Part shown: positions 36,299 to 46,087 of the stretch, in pieces | Layout of the letters: each line of letters begins with the position of its first letter | Numbering within the stretch: position 1 is the first letter of the stretch | Source: Paenibacillus sp. YN15 | GTDB lineage: Bacteria; Bacillota; Bacilli; Paenibacillales; NBRC-103111 | Assembly: GCF_003285005.1 (NCBI RefSeq) | Contig: NZ_QMFA01000002.1 | Coordinates: 62,001 to 126,000 of the forward strand | DNA: 64,000 nucleotides | Direction of reading: 5' to 3' | The notes under the pieces: generated by a model | Database searches by the model: none | Seen by the model: the letters and a program-made list of their open reading frames with translations, nothing else | What the model was told of the DNA's origin: nothing | Translations under genes and position numbers: made by a program

Positions 36299-39200
36299 AT
36301 GTCCAAAAGGTGGATGAAGCGCCTTCTGCTCTCATTATGTGTGGTGGCTCTTGCCGTTCCTTCTTTTTCAGCTCCCGCTGCGGCGGGCGGGGAGGAGGAG
36401 GGCGGCCAGCCCATCGATACGACAGCAACGACGGTGACGACGACAGCGGAGCCGGGAGTTCTTCTGGCCCAGGACTCCTTCGCCGGCGAACCGGGAGTGC
36501 TGCATGGGGCCAGCGGGGGTTTGGGCTGGAAGCAGCCGTGGATCACGCAGAATAATGATACTGCTATGCCGGGCTACGCCATTGCCAATGCAGCGCCATT
36601 GACCTATCCCGGCGTCCTTACCGGGGGCAATTATGCTGTCGGAGGACGTGTCTATCTGACCGCATACCGTGCGGTGGACATTTCCGCCAGCGGCCCCTTT
36701 GCCCCTTACCTCACCGGGAACAATTATGTGGGCAAACATGGCGTCACCCTCTGGTTCAGCGCCTTGCTCCGGAAGGAAGCGAACAACAACGAGCCGGTTT
36801 TCTTCGGGAATGACTGGACGGCGCGCCGGCTGCAGTTCGGCTACACCGGCGCCTCCTCCAATGATGCCAACGGAGTACGCTACTGGTCGATGAACCTGGA
36901 CGGGCAAGTCTACCGCAGCAATGTGCAGATGACCGCAGGACAGACGGCTCTTTTGGTGGGCAAGGTGGAATATGGTCCGGAGACCACCGTCAGCCTCTAT
37001 GTCAACCCTGACTTGAGTCAGGGCTTGCCGGAGAGTCCCAGTGTAACGGCTGTCACCTACAGCAACCTGTCCTTTCGCTACATGGTATTCGGCACCAGCA
37101 ACAGCACTGGCCAGGGAGCCATCGACGAGCTGAAAATCGGCACCGGCTTCCATGCTGTAACCTCGTACAGCTATGACGCCATCCCTCCATCCCCGCCCAC
37201 TCTGATCGAAGCGGTGCAGGTGCGGCAGCAATCTGTCAGCCTGGTTTGGAGCGGAGCAACGGATAATGTGGGCGTGACAGGATACAACGTGTATGTAGAT
37301 GGGGTGCTGACGGCAACGACGGAAGAGGAGACAGTGGAGCTTACCGGTCTGGAGCCTCTCACCTTATATACCATTGCCATCCGTGCTTTTGATGCCCAGG
37401 GAAATGAATCCGCGGCGAGTGCTCCGTTTACTCTGACCACTGCCGGAGCGCTGGCTCCTCTTGAGCCTGGTGCGATTTTCGCCATAGAGCCTTTTGCTGC
37501 TGAGCCGGGAACACTTCATGGAAAAGCCGGGGGAACAGGATGGAGTGCGCCATGGGTCGTCCAGAACAATAGCACTGCACTGCCGGGCTTCAGCATTAAC
37601 AATGCGTCGCCGTTGTCTTATCCCGGTATTGCAGCGGACGGGAACTACTCCACGGGAGGAACGGGATACCTTGCAGCCTACCGACAGCTTGACAGAGCAT
37701 CTGCTTTGATTGCTCCTTATTTGAACACCGTCCAGTCCATTGGCAAGCATGGCACCACCCTTTGGTTCAGTGCATTAATAAGGAAGGAGAAAGCTAACAA
37801 CACCAATTTCTATGTTGGCAGCGAGTGGTCCTCGCGCCGCTTGCGATTCGGCTACCCCGGCGCGGCCGCCAATGTTGACGGGGTCCCTTACTGGACCCTC
37901 ACTCTGGATGGTCAGAATTATCTTAGTGATGCACCGATCGTAGTGGGAGAAACCGCTTTGCTGGTGGGCAAGATTGAATATGGACCTACCACCACTGTCA
38001 GCATGTATGTAAACCCTGACTTAAGCGAAGGCATACCGGAAGAGCCGAATGTTACAGCTTCAACCGCCAGCGATCTTTCCTTCAAGAGTATAGTATTTTA
38101 TGGAGGAAATCCCCATGGTGAGTCGTCTTTGGATGAAATACGGCTGGGCACAACCTTCCATGCCGTCACTCTGGCTGAAATGGACTATACGCCGCCCACC
38201 CCTCCTACTCAATTCACAGTGGTGGAGCAGACGGGAGAAACTGTTGTTCTGGAATTGGGCGGCGCTACAGACAATGTGGGAGTAAAAGGTTACCGGGTTT
38301 ATAACATGGGAGAACTGGCAGCTGAAACAGAAGGTACTTCAGTGGAGATTGCCAACCTGCGTCCGGTCACGACCTATCATTTCACCGCCAGGGCCGTCGA
38401 CTATCAAGGGAATGAATCGCTGGACAGTGATTTCTTTACCGCATCTACAGTGGCGCCGGAGGATTTCAACCGCTATAACTTTGAGAATGGGCAGCTGCAT
38501 GGCTTTAAGGCGATAAGTGGAACTGTCCAGGTTGCATTGGATACCAGTGTTGCCTATAAAGGCGCTGCATCCATGAAGGTCACACCCACTGCAGGAACGA
38601 CGGGAATAGCGATTGACAATCCTGATCCCATGTTCAAAAAAGGAACAACCGTAACCTTCCAGGTATATGTTCCAGAGGATACCCTGCTGACTGCGATCCA
38701 GCCGTTTATCTTCGGAACGGGGTGGGCCTTTAATGGAAAGTATGTAGAAATCAACAATCTGGTTAAGGGAGAATGGAACACCATTGAGATTAGCTATGCC
38801 AACGGCGATTCGCCGAGTCCGAGACTGGGGATGAATATTTTCGCTTCCGGCCAATCGGAGTTTTGGGTGGACAGTATTACGTATTCCGGTTATTCGGACC
38901 CTGATTCGGCACCTCCCGCAATACCCGGAAATCTGAGGCTGACCTCCAAAACCGACCGAATGGCAGCGTTGGCCTGGGGGCCCTCAACAGACAATGTTGC
39001 TGTGACCGCATATGAGATTTATATGAATGGAGAGCTGTATACCATCATCTCCGGCAGTCAAACCTCATGCAGAATCTTGGAGCTTGAGCCTTCTGCGGCG
39101 TACACCTTTACGGTAAAGGCACGTGACGGAGGGGGCAATGTATCGGAGAGCAGCAATCAAGTGTCACTTGTCACCGATGCTCCCCATGCGCTGCTGGCGG

Positions 39201-40054
39201 GAGAGACCTTTGGCTCCCAAGCCCAGGGGTATCTCGGCATTGATCTGGGCGAAAACCAATTCAAGCGGCTGACCAAGCTGCGCTTCTATGTAAACAATCT
39301 GGCAACAGTGACAGGAGGACAATTTCAAGCCTCGCTGGAACAGGACTCGGGTTATGCCAACCTCTATACCATTCGCTCCGGCATCCGGCAAGGCTGGAAT
39401 GAAATCCGGATTGATGATGTGAAGAGCTTCCGCTACTTCAGATTTTTGGCCGTGAAACCCGGTGTCAACGCATTTGTGACTGAAATCGAATATTACGGTG
39501 CGGACGGAGATAGTGTACCTCCATCATCCCCCACCGGCCTTCTGGTTACGGGACTGTCCGAAACCTCGGCGGATTTGTCCTGGACGGCGGCTGCAGACAA
39601 CTTCGGCATAAAGCGCTATCTGGTTTTCGTAAACAATATCAAAATCGGGGAAACGGCAGATACCTCCTTCACCGTCACGGGCCTGAATCCCAATGCAACG
39701 TACTCATTTACCGTTCAGGCATTGGACTTGGCAGGGTTTTTGTCTCAGCACAGTCAGCCGGCCACAGCTGCGACGCATATGGCTAATCTTACTCTGGATG
39801 CCGTTTATCATGCGGATCAAGGCAGGGTTATTGCCAAGGGCACCGTATCCTCGGGAGCCGGCCAGCAAGTATCGCTTGTCATTATGGATGCGAACAATCA
39901 GATTCTTTTCGCCGGGCAGATCCGAAGCGGTTATGATGGGAGCATTCTTATGTCGGTTCCGGTCGGAACTGCAGCAGCGGGTTCGCTCAAGGCAGCGGCT
40001 AACAGTTTGGGAGCGGATGGAGCGCAGGTCATCATTACCCTTCCCTCCAATTAG
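36299..40054 (+). CDS. secreted modular protein with LamG-like, fibronectin III and carbohydrate-binding modules, no catalytic domain seen
   Basis: 1251 residues from ATG 36299 behind AAAGGAGGAATC. Signal peptide 1-29. Two similar LamG-like modules (about 52-293 and 390-628; HGVTLWFSALLRKE versus HGTTLWFSALIRKE). Four fibronectin III repeats lie at 296-382, 631-718, 871-960 and 1072-1159, each with a TDNVGVxxY-like strand. A jelly-roll module is at 722-866, a discoidin-like one at 962-1067 and a small C-terminal domain at 1160-1251. No glycosidase active site is visible. It probably binds the polysaccharide attacked by its neighbours or holds it near the cell. 13 bases after the GH5-like gene. 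Confidence 0.8.
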   Translation: MSKRWMKRLLLSLCVVALAVPSFSAPAAAGGEEEGGQPIDTTATTVTTTAEPGVLLAQDSFAGEPGVLHGASGGLGWKQPWITQNNDTAMPGYAIANAAPLTYPGVLTGGNYAVGGRVYLTAYRAVDISASGPFAPYLTGNNYVGKHGVTLWFSALLRKEANNNEPVFFGNDWTARRLQFGYTGASSNDANGVRYWSMNLDGQVYRSNVQMTAGQTALLVGKVEYGPETTVSLYVNPDLSQGLPESPSVTAVTYSNLSFRYMVFGTSNSTGQGAIDELKIGTGFHAVTSYSYDAIPPSPPTLIEAVQVRQQSVSLVWSGATDNVGVTGYNVYVDGVLTATTEEETVELTGLEPLTLYTIAIRAFDAQGNESAASAPFTLTTAGALAPLEPGAIFAIEPFAAEPGTLHGKAGGTGWSAPWVVQNNSTALPGFSINNASPLSYPGIAADGNYSTGGTGYLAAYRQLDRASALIAPYLNTVQSIGKHGTTLWFSALIRKEKANNTNFYVGSEWSSRRLRFGYPGAAANVDGVPYWTLTLDGQNYLSDAPIVVGETALLVGKIEYGPTTTVSMYVNPDLSEGIPEEPNVTASTASDLSFKSIVFYGGNPHGESSLDEIRLGTTFHAVTLAEMDYTPPTPPTQFTVVEQTGETVVLELGGATDNVGVKGYRVYNMGELAAETEGTSVEIANLRPVTTYHFTARAVDYQGNESLDSDFFTASTVAPEDFNRYNFENGQLHGFKAISGTVQVALDTSVAYKGAASMKVTPTAGTTGIAIDNPDPMFKKGTTVTFQVYVPEDTLLTAIQPFIFGTGWAFNGKYVEINNLVKGEWNTIEISYANGDSPSPRLGMNIFASGQSEFWVDSITYSGYSDPDSAPPAIPGNLRLTSKTDRMAALAWGPSTDNVAVTAYEIYMNGELYTIISGSQTSCRILELEPSAAYTFTVKARDGGGNVSESSNQVSLVTDAPHALLAGETFGSQAQGYLGIDLGENQFKRLTKLRFYVNNLATVTGGQFQASLEQDSGYANLYTIRSGIRQGWNEIRIDDVKSFRYFRFLAVKPGVNAFVTEIEYYGADGDSVPPSSPTGLLVTGLSETSADLSWTAAADNFGIKRYLVFVNNIKIGETADTSFTVTGLNPNATYSFTVQALDLAGFLSQHSQPATAATHMANLTLDAVYHADQGRVIAKGTVSSGAGQQVSLVIMDANNQILFAGQIRSGYDGSILMSVPVGTAAAGSLKAAANSLGADGAQVIITLPSN

Positions 40055-40080
40055 GAGCAGGAAGGCCAGTAGGCACTAAG

Positions 40081-40123
40081 CAAGCCGTCCCGGGGGCTGT
40101 CAGGCTGCTCTCGGAGCGGCTTG
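40081..40123 (+). other. intercistronic hairpin
   Basis: CAAGCCG (40081-40087) pairs with CGGCTTG (40117-40123) around a GC-rich loop; no T-run. Between the modular protein gene and the GH26 gene. Confidence 0.45.
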
Positions 40124-40168
40124 TCAAATTATCATGAAATCAATCTATTGACGAGGTGGAACTTCATT

Positions 40169-41203
40169 ATGAAAAAGAAGCAGGAACCCGGCAATCTTAA
40201 TTTGACGCCGGAAGCCCGGCGATTGCTTGACTGGCTCCATGATTTGCCGGGCAAAGAGGAGCGCAGAGTCGTAATTGGCCAGTATGTTGCCCGCAACGCG
40301 AATAATTCCAACCAGCATACGGCAGCTTCCTCCTGGGAGCATTTCTATTTAAAGGTCGGGGAGCAAACGGGAAAGTATCCCGGTCTCGCCGGATTTTGCT
40401 TCAGCCAACGGAGCGTGGACGGAGCAGGCGGCGAAAACAGTCCCTCTGATTGCAACTGGCGGGAGTATGCCGCGGAGCATGCCCGCCGAGGCGGCATGCT
40501 CAGGCTGATGTGGCACGCCGCGAATCCCTGGACAAACGAAACCTCATGGTCATCTGTTCCGGAAGGCCATCAATTGGCAGAGCTGTACACCCCCGGAAAT
40601 GATGCTTATGACAGATGGAACGGGTGGCTTTCCGAGCTGGCCGATTGCCTGGCATGGTATGGTGAGCAGCGCATTCCTGTCCTGTGGGGACCGCTGCATG
40701 AAATGAACGGAAGGTGGTTTTGGTGGGGAACCGGAGAGGAGGAGCAGTACCGTCGGCTGTGGTGCCATATGCATGAATATTTAACCGGAACTCGCGGGCT
40801 TAACCACCTGTTATGGATGTTTTGCCCTGACGCGAGAGCGGATGGGGACCGGCCCCTTCAACAATATCCCGGCAACCGCTACGTCGATATTATCGCGCCG
40901 GATTTGTACTATTCATCACCTGAATCCCAGCCTGATTCCCGGTTGTATCAGGAATTTAGCAAACCGAGCTATGGAAAGGTGCTTGGCTGGGGGGAAATCG
41001 GAACGGAAAAGGCGCGATTCATCGACAACCGGAAGTATATGGAGGATATCCGCTCCCACTTTCCCTTGGTAACGCTGTACATGCAATGGGCGGATGTGGA
41101 TGCCAAGGATCGGATGCATCCTTTTTCCATCGTTTCCAATTTGCATACAACGGAATTGTTTTTGGATCAATGGGGAATTGACAGGGACGGAATTGTGACT
41201 TGA
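40169..41203 (+). CDS. GH26-family glycoside hydrolase, intracellular
   Basis: 344 residues from ATG 40169, behind GAGGTGG. No signal peptide. GH26 features: MLRLMWHAANPW (strand 3), acid/base Glu178 in PLHEMNGRWFWWG and nucleophile Glu276 in GWGEIGT. Known GH26 enzymes are beta-mannanases, lichenases or beta-1,3-xylanases, mostly secreted; a cytoplasmic member in an importer operon probably trims imported beta-mannan-type oligosaccharides (inference). Followed by its own terminator. Confidence 0.85.
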   Translation: MKKKQEPGNLNLTPEARRLLDWLHDLPGKEERRVVIGQYVARNANNSNQHTAASSWEHFYLKVGEQTGKYPGLAGFCFSQRSVDGAGGENSPSDCNWREYAAEHARRGGMLRLMWHAANPWTNETSWSSVPEGHQLAELYTPGNDAYDRWNGWLSELADCLAWYGEQRIPVLWGPLHEMNGRWFWWGTGEEEQYRRLWCHMHEYLTGTRGLNHLLWMFCPDARADGDRPLQQYPGNRYVDIIAPDLYYSSPESQPDSRLYQEFSKPSYGKVLGWGEIGTEKARFIDNRKYMEDIRSHFPLVTLYMQWADVDAKDRMHPFSIVSNLHTTELFLDQWGIDRDGIVT

Positions 41204-41242
41204 AAAAGGCATCTGATCCATTCATGAAGCTGAACGAAACCT

Positions 41243-41263
41243 CGCGGTTGCCGCGTTTTTTTT
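41243..41263 (+). terminator. Rho-independent terminator
   Basis: CGCGG-TTG-CCGCG stem-loop directly followed by eight T. Closes the 29.6-41.2 kb transcript. Confidence 0.85.
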
Positions 41264-41353
41264 CATAATCCCCATCTCCACGAATGGCCGGGCCAGCGCC
41301 GGCGCTGTTTGAATATGCTGGTTATATCAAACCGGACAAAGGGGGGAGGCGGC

Positions 41354-42088
41354 ATGAGCCAACAATGGATCAGCTATAACCAGCTTGCGGCTTTTGGCTG
41401 GCGCGGCATAACAGACGCCAATCTGGCGGATTTGAACCAAACCCTGGAGCGGTATGACATTACCACCTACGCCAGGATTGCCCATTTTATCTCCCAATGC
41501 GGTCATGAGTCGGGGTTGGGGCTTTATACCAGGGAGCTGGCCAGCGGAACCGCTTATGAGGGACGGAGGGACTTGGGCAACACTCAACCCGGAGACGGTC
41601 CCAGGTTCAAGGGCGCCGGGTATCTCCAGATGACGGGGAGAAGCAATTACCAGGCATTTGCCAATGCCATCGGAGATCCCAGTGTGATGCAGGGGGTGGA
41701 TTATGTAGCCGTCAGGTATCCGTGGTTGTCCGCAGGCTTTTGGTGGTTCAACGCCGGGATGAACGCCCTGATTGACGGGGGCGCAACTGTGGAGCAGGTG
41801 ACCCGGCGGGTCAACGGCGGATACAACGGGCTGGAGGACCGCAGGATGCTGTACGCCCGCTGGACCGGGCTGAATCCGGCAGAAGAGGAGGAGGACGACA
41901 TGGACAAAGTGCTGGCCTACGAGGATTGGGCCTGGCAGGAGCTGGACCAGTGGCTGGGGCAGGCCTACAACGACAAAATCATCAGCGACTGGAAATGGGT
42001 TCAGGCCGTGAAGGACCGGACACTCACCTACGGCAATTTGCTCCTGCTCAAGGTGCTCATCGATGAAAGGCGGCGGAAACAAGGGTGA
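41354..42088 (+). CDS. GH19-type lysozyme/chitinase-like hydrolase
   Basis: 244 residues from ATG 41354 behind GGGGGAGG. The catalytic half (1-190) has [18 protein letters not shown] with candidate Glu52 and Glu61, then [16 protein letters not shown] and [11 protein letters not shown], as in phage endolysins and GH19 chitinases. An acidic linker (NPAEEEEDD) leads to a short C-terminal helical domain that may bind wall. No signal peptide, like endolysins needing a holin. No holin or other phage genes are nearby. Its role among sugar-uptake operons is unclear. Confidence 0.85.
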   Translation: MSQQWISYNQLAAFGWRGITDANLADLNQTLERYDITTYARIAHFISQCGHESGLGLYTRELASGTAYEGRRDLGNTQPGDGPRFKGAGYLQMTGRSNYQAFANAIGDPSVMQGVDYVAVRYPWLSAGFWWFNAGMNALIDGGATVEQVTRRVNGGYNGLEDRRMLYARWTGLNPAEEEEDDMDKVLAYEDWAWQELDQWLGQAYNDKIISDWKWVQAVKDRTLTYGNLLLLKVLIDERRRKQG

Positions 42089-42111
42089 AGAGATCATATA
42101 CAGTAAAAATT

Positions 42112-42146
42112 CAGGGTCCCGCTATTGCAGCTAATAGCGGGGCCTG
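42112..42146 (+). terminator. hairpin after GH19 gene
   Basis: CCCGCTATT (42118-42126) with AATAGCGGG (42133-42141), extended by GG/CC with one wobble; loop GCAGCT. T-run weak (GTTGTTTGG). Confidence 0.55.
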
Positions 42147-42293
42147 TTGTTTGGAGGGAATTCCCCAATCCGACTTTTCCCCGGCAAGACTTCTGTTCTG
42201 CCCGGTTTTCCGGCGGGACGGATTCCGCTATCATCAAGAGTGTAAGCCCTTTCGAATCGGTTGCGAATTCATTGCAAGGAGGACAAACAAAAG

Positions 42294-43256
42294 ATGGAGA
42301 GTGAGTATAAGCATTTGCAGATAGGAGTCCGCGCAGCCCAGGCGCCGAAGGAGAGAAGGGTGCTGCATCGGGTGTGGAAATACAAGCTGATGTATTTGCT
42401 TCTTCTGCCCGCATGTATATGGGTATTCATTTTCGATTATTTGCCGGTTTACGGCATCAGCGTGGCCTTTATGGATTACAACTTCATCAAGGGCATGAGC
42501 GGCAGCGAATGGGCGGGGCTCAAGTATTTCCAGGCATTGTTTGAGTCGGATATGTTCCTTACCGCCTTCAAGAATACGCTGATCATCAATATGTACAAGA
42601 TGGTCAGCGGCTTTGCCTGCCCAATTCTGCTGGCGCTGGCCCTGAATGAAATCCGGGTCAAATGGTTTAAGAAGACGCTGCAAACCGCCGTTTATCTGCC
42701 GCGGTTTGTCTCGTGGGTGGTATACGGCGGAATCATTACCCTGCTGCTTTCCCCGGAAACAGGCCTGATTAACAAGGCAATCGAATGGTTTGGAGGGCAT
42801 CCGGCCTATTTGTTGGCCGAGCCCGGTTATTTCCGCTTTATTCTGGTGGTGACCGACGCCATGAAGGAAATGGGCTGGGCGGCCATCATCTACATCGCGG
42901 CCATCGCCGGGCTGAATCCGGAGGTGTATGAGGCGGCGGTTGTGGACGGGGCGACCCGCTTCCAACGGATTCTTCATGTGACGCTGCCGGGGATCTCGGG
43001 CACAATCGTGGTGATGTTTATTCTCCGGGTCGGTTATATCATGAGCGCCGGTCTGGACCAAATCATCAACCTGTACAATCCCATGGTTCTGTCGGTGGGC
43101 GACATACTCGACACTTATATTTACCGGGTGGGAATCGAGCAATTCAATGTCAGCCTTGCAGCTGCGGCCGATGCGATCAAGGGAATTATCGGCCTGGCCA
43201 TGGTTCTGATCACCAATCAGGTTGCCAAACGAATCAATGATTCGGGCATTTTCTAG
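42294..43256 (+). CDS. ABC sugar importer permease, LplB type
   Basis: 320 residues from ATG 42294; AAGGAGG lies about 12 bases upstream and the longer frame from 42261 would include that site. Six helices after a charged N-terminus; EAA loop EAAVVDGATRFQRILHVTLP. First gene of the second importer set, whose binding protein is at 47042. 18 bases precede the LplC-type gene. Confidence 0.92.
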   Translation: MESEYKHLQIGVRAAQAPKERRVLHRVWKYKLMYLLLLPACIWVFIFDYLPVYGISVAFMDYNFIKGMSGSEWAGLKYFQALFESDMFLTAFKNTLIINMYKMVSGFACPILLALALNEIRVKWFKKTLQTAVYLPRFVSWVVYGGIITLLLSPETGLINKAIEWFGGHPAYLLAEPGYFRFILVVTDAMKEMGWAAIIYIAAIAGLNPEVYEAAVVDGATRFQRILHVTLPGISGTIVVMFILRVGYIMSAGLDQIINLYNPMVLSVGDILDTYIYRVGIEQFNVSLAAAADAIKGIIGLAMVLITNQVAKRINDSGIF

Positions 43257-43274
43257 GAAGGAGGAAGCGAGTTT

Positions 43275-44150
43275 ATGAAGCTGACTGCCAGCGAAAAAAC
43301 ATTTGTCACCGTCAATTATATCCTGCTGTCCCTGATGACCATTATTATTGTGCTGCCCTTCTGGTACGTCATTACCGTATCCATAACCCCTTACCATATT
43401 TTCAGCGCCCAAAACGGCATGGTCCTGTTCCCCTCCTCCTTCAGTCTGGATTTCTACAAGTATCTGCTGGAAGAGGGCTCCCTGATCTATCAGGCTTACG
43501 CCAATACGCTGAAGAATACCATTGGAGGTGTGCTGCTGGCGCTGATTCTCACAGCCTCCGCGGCTTACGCCCTCTCCGAAAGGAAGCTGCCGGCGCGAAG
43601 GATTCTGATTCTATACTTTGTTTTTACCATGCTGTTCAAGGGCGGGATGATCCCCACCTATATCACCATCAAGCAGCTGGGGCTCCTGAATACCAGCTAT
43701 GTGCTGATTCTGATCATGGCCTACAGCACTTTTTACATGATTATTATGAAGACCTTCTTCGAGGGGATTCCCGAAAGTTTGAAGGAGTCCGCCGCCATCG
43801 ACGGCGCTTCGGAGTTCCGCATCCTGTGGCAGATTGTCCTGCCCCTGTCCATGCCGGTTATGGCCTCCATCGGCTTGATGTATCTGGTAGTGTATTGGAA
43901 CGACTTCTTTAATGCCATGCTATATGTAAATGACTGGAACAAAGCGCCTGTTCAATTGGTGCTGCGGACCATTATCGCCAACTCCAGCCTTCCGCCCGAG
44001 CTGCTGGAAACTGCGGGAAGAACGCCTCCGCCTACCATCGGCATCCAGATGGCCGCCATTGTGATTGTAGCGCTGCCGATGCTGATCATTTACCCGTTTG
44101 TGCAAAAATATTTTGAGCAGGGGATGATGGTGGGCTCTGTGAAGGGCTGA
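43275..44150 (+). CDS. ABC sugar importer permease, LplC (YtcP) type
   Basis: 291 residues, ATG behind GGAAGGAGG. Six helices, EAA-like loop ESLKESAAIDGASEFRILWQ, ending MMVGSVKG. Heterodimer partner of the 42294 product. The same operon continues to the kinase at 44235. Confidence 0.93.
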   Translation: MKLTASEKTFVTVNYILLSLMTIIIVLPFWYVITVSITPYHIFSAQNGMVLFPSSFSLDFYKYLLEEGSLIYQAYANTLKNTIGGVLLALILTASAAYALSERKLPARRILILYFVFTMLFKGGMIPTYITIKQLGLLNTSYVLILIMAYSTFYMIIMKTFFEGIPESLKESAAIDGASEFRILWQIVLPLSMPVMASIGLMYLVVYWNDFFNAMLYVNDWNKAPVQLVLRTIIANSSLPPELLETAGRTPPPTIGIQMAAIVIVALPMLIIYPFVQKYFEQGMMVGSVKG

Positions 44151-44234
44151 TACGGGGAGATCCATGCTGCACAGCCGTTTCGCCAGGCAGGGGAGGTGCT
44201 CTTCACCGTTGAATAAGGTAGGGAAGGAAGAAAA

Positions 44235-46084
44235 ATGACGGCAATGCCTATAGGGGATGAAAGAATGAAAACGGCCGTTTCACGAAAACCCTCCCGTTTA
44301 TTCTACAGACTGAGCGTTCCGATGCTGGGGCTGATTGTGGCTTTTATTGCTTTGTTTACAACGGCGGCCAGCTATATCCTGATTCGGGTTCAGAATGACC
44401 ATGCGTTGAAGATGGCGGAGCAATCCATGAAATTTGTATACCGCAATGTATGGTACCAGTTCGATACGATGAAGAATGTCAGCGCCTTCGTGCTGTCCAA
44501 CTCCTTTATCGATAACCTGGTGGATCAGGAATATGAGAATGATTTCGAGGCCATCGGGGATTTCTTCGACTTGCAGACCAATTTGCAAAATCTGTCCCTG
44601 TTGTCCCTGCTTCATGATTTTGTTCCCGCCAATATCGCGCAAACCACATATACCGTAACCATGGCGCTGGAGCCCACAAGCAGCTTGTACGCCGTTTCGC
44701 CCGCCGAAATTTTCCTGGGAACTGGAATTATTCAGGCCAATGATCTGAAGAGGCAGGAATGGTTTAAACGGCTGACGCTTCATGAAAGCGGCGCAGTCTG
44801 GTGGAGCCAGAGCAACGGGGCCAACGATATGATTTATACGGCCAGCCGGAAGCTGGGACATAAGGACGGGCGGATGATGGGGACTGTAATCATAGGCGCG
44901 GATACCAGGAGCATTCACGGGGTTATTGGCAACGCTCCCATTGACAAGGGGTATCATCTTTTGCTGGATGACCGGAATAAGGTCATTTACAGTGACCGGT
45001 ACAGCTTTATGGAGGACTTGAGCGGGTTTGACTATATAGAGAAGCTGCAGGGAACCAGCGGAACGGTCAAAGCCAGCATCGGGAATGAAGCGTTCCGGAT
45101 TATGTATGATTCCTTCGACAACGGCTGGAAGCTTCTCTCCATTGTTCCGGAAAGCCACTTCAGCCGCTATACCTTCGCCATATCGGCGGTGGGGGCCGCT
45201 ATTGGAGCCACCGCGCTGTTTATCTTCAGCTTCTGGCTGCGGTCCATTGTGGTGCGGGTAACCGTGCCCATCTCCCGGCTGGTAAACGCCATGCACCGGC
45301 GGGAGGTGCTGGAGTTTCATGAGCCATTGCCTACATTTGCCTCAGGCATTTATGAAATTGATGAATTGAACCAAAAGTTTGCCTCCATGCTGGTGATGAT
45401 CCGGCAGCTCATCGAGAAAAGCTTCAACGAGGAAATTGAGAGGCGGCAGCTGCAGCTTGAGCTGATGCAGGCCCAGATTAATCCGCATTTTTTGTACAAC
45501 ACACTGGATTTGATTAATTGCAGGGCGCTGATATCCGGCGACAAGGAAACCAGCCTCATTGTCCGTTCGTTGGCCAATGTATTCCGGTACGGCCTGAATA
45601 AGGGGAAAACATGGATTCCGCTGCAGGATGAAATCCGGCAGGTGGAGGCTTATCTGGACATTCAAAAGATGATGCTGGATGATCTGTCTGTGGACATCCG
45701 GCTGCTGGATGAATTGGCGGATGTTCAGGTGGTTCACCTGATTTTGCAGCCATTGGTGAAAACTGCATTGTTCACGGGTTTGCGGATAAAACCAGCGGCT
45801 GCCGAATCTCCATCTCCACCCGGATTGAACGGGGCAGCCTGGTGCTGCGGGTGGAGGATAACGGCAAGGGCGCGGACCCTGAGCTGCTGAACGCCAGGCT
45901 TGCCGGGGCTTCCCAGGAAGAGGATACCGGCGGCAGCGGCTATGGCACCTTGAATGTTCACCGGAGAATCCGCCTCCACTGCAGAGGGAGATACGGGCTG
46001 CGCTACATTGCGGTTTCCTCGGGAACCTGTGTGGAAGCGGTGCTGCCTTTGCAGCCGGAATTGCCTGTGAGGGACGGGGGATGA
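44235..46084 (+). pseudogene. YesM-type sensor histidine kinase, frameshifted in the ATPase domain
   Basis: ATG behind GGGAAGGAAG. Frame one (to 45890) carries a helix at about 35-57, a cache-like sensor, a second helix near 315-337, HAMP and NPHFLYNTLD with His418. The ATPase domain breaks near 45773: frame one gives LVKTALFTGLR. A one-base shift restores HGFADKTSG, then LVLRVEDNGKGADPE and GSGYGTLNV to TGA 46082-46084. The N-box is also altered (VKTAL for the usual VENAL), suggesting a further compensated indel. Either the gene is dying or the assembly is wrong here. Located between importer permeases and its regulator. Confidence 0.8.
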
Positions 46085-46087
46085 ACG

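Noticed and set aside
42234-43412. 392-codon open frame on the minus strand
   Set aside because: Antisense of the two permease genes, whose motifs are unmistakable on the plus strand.
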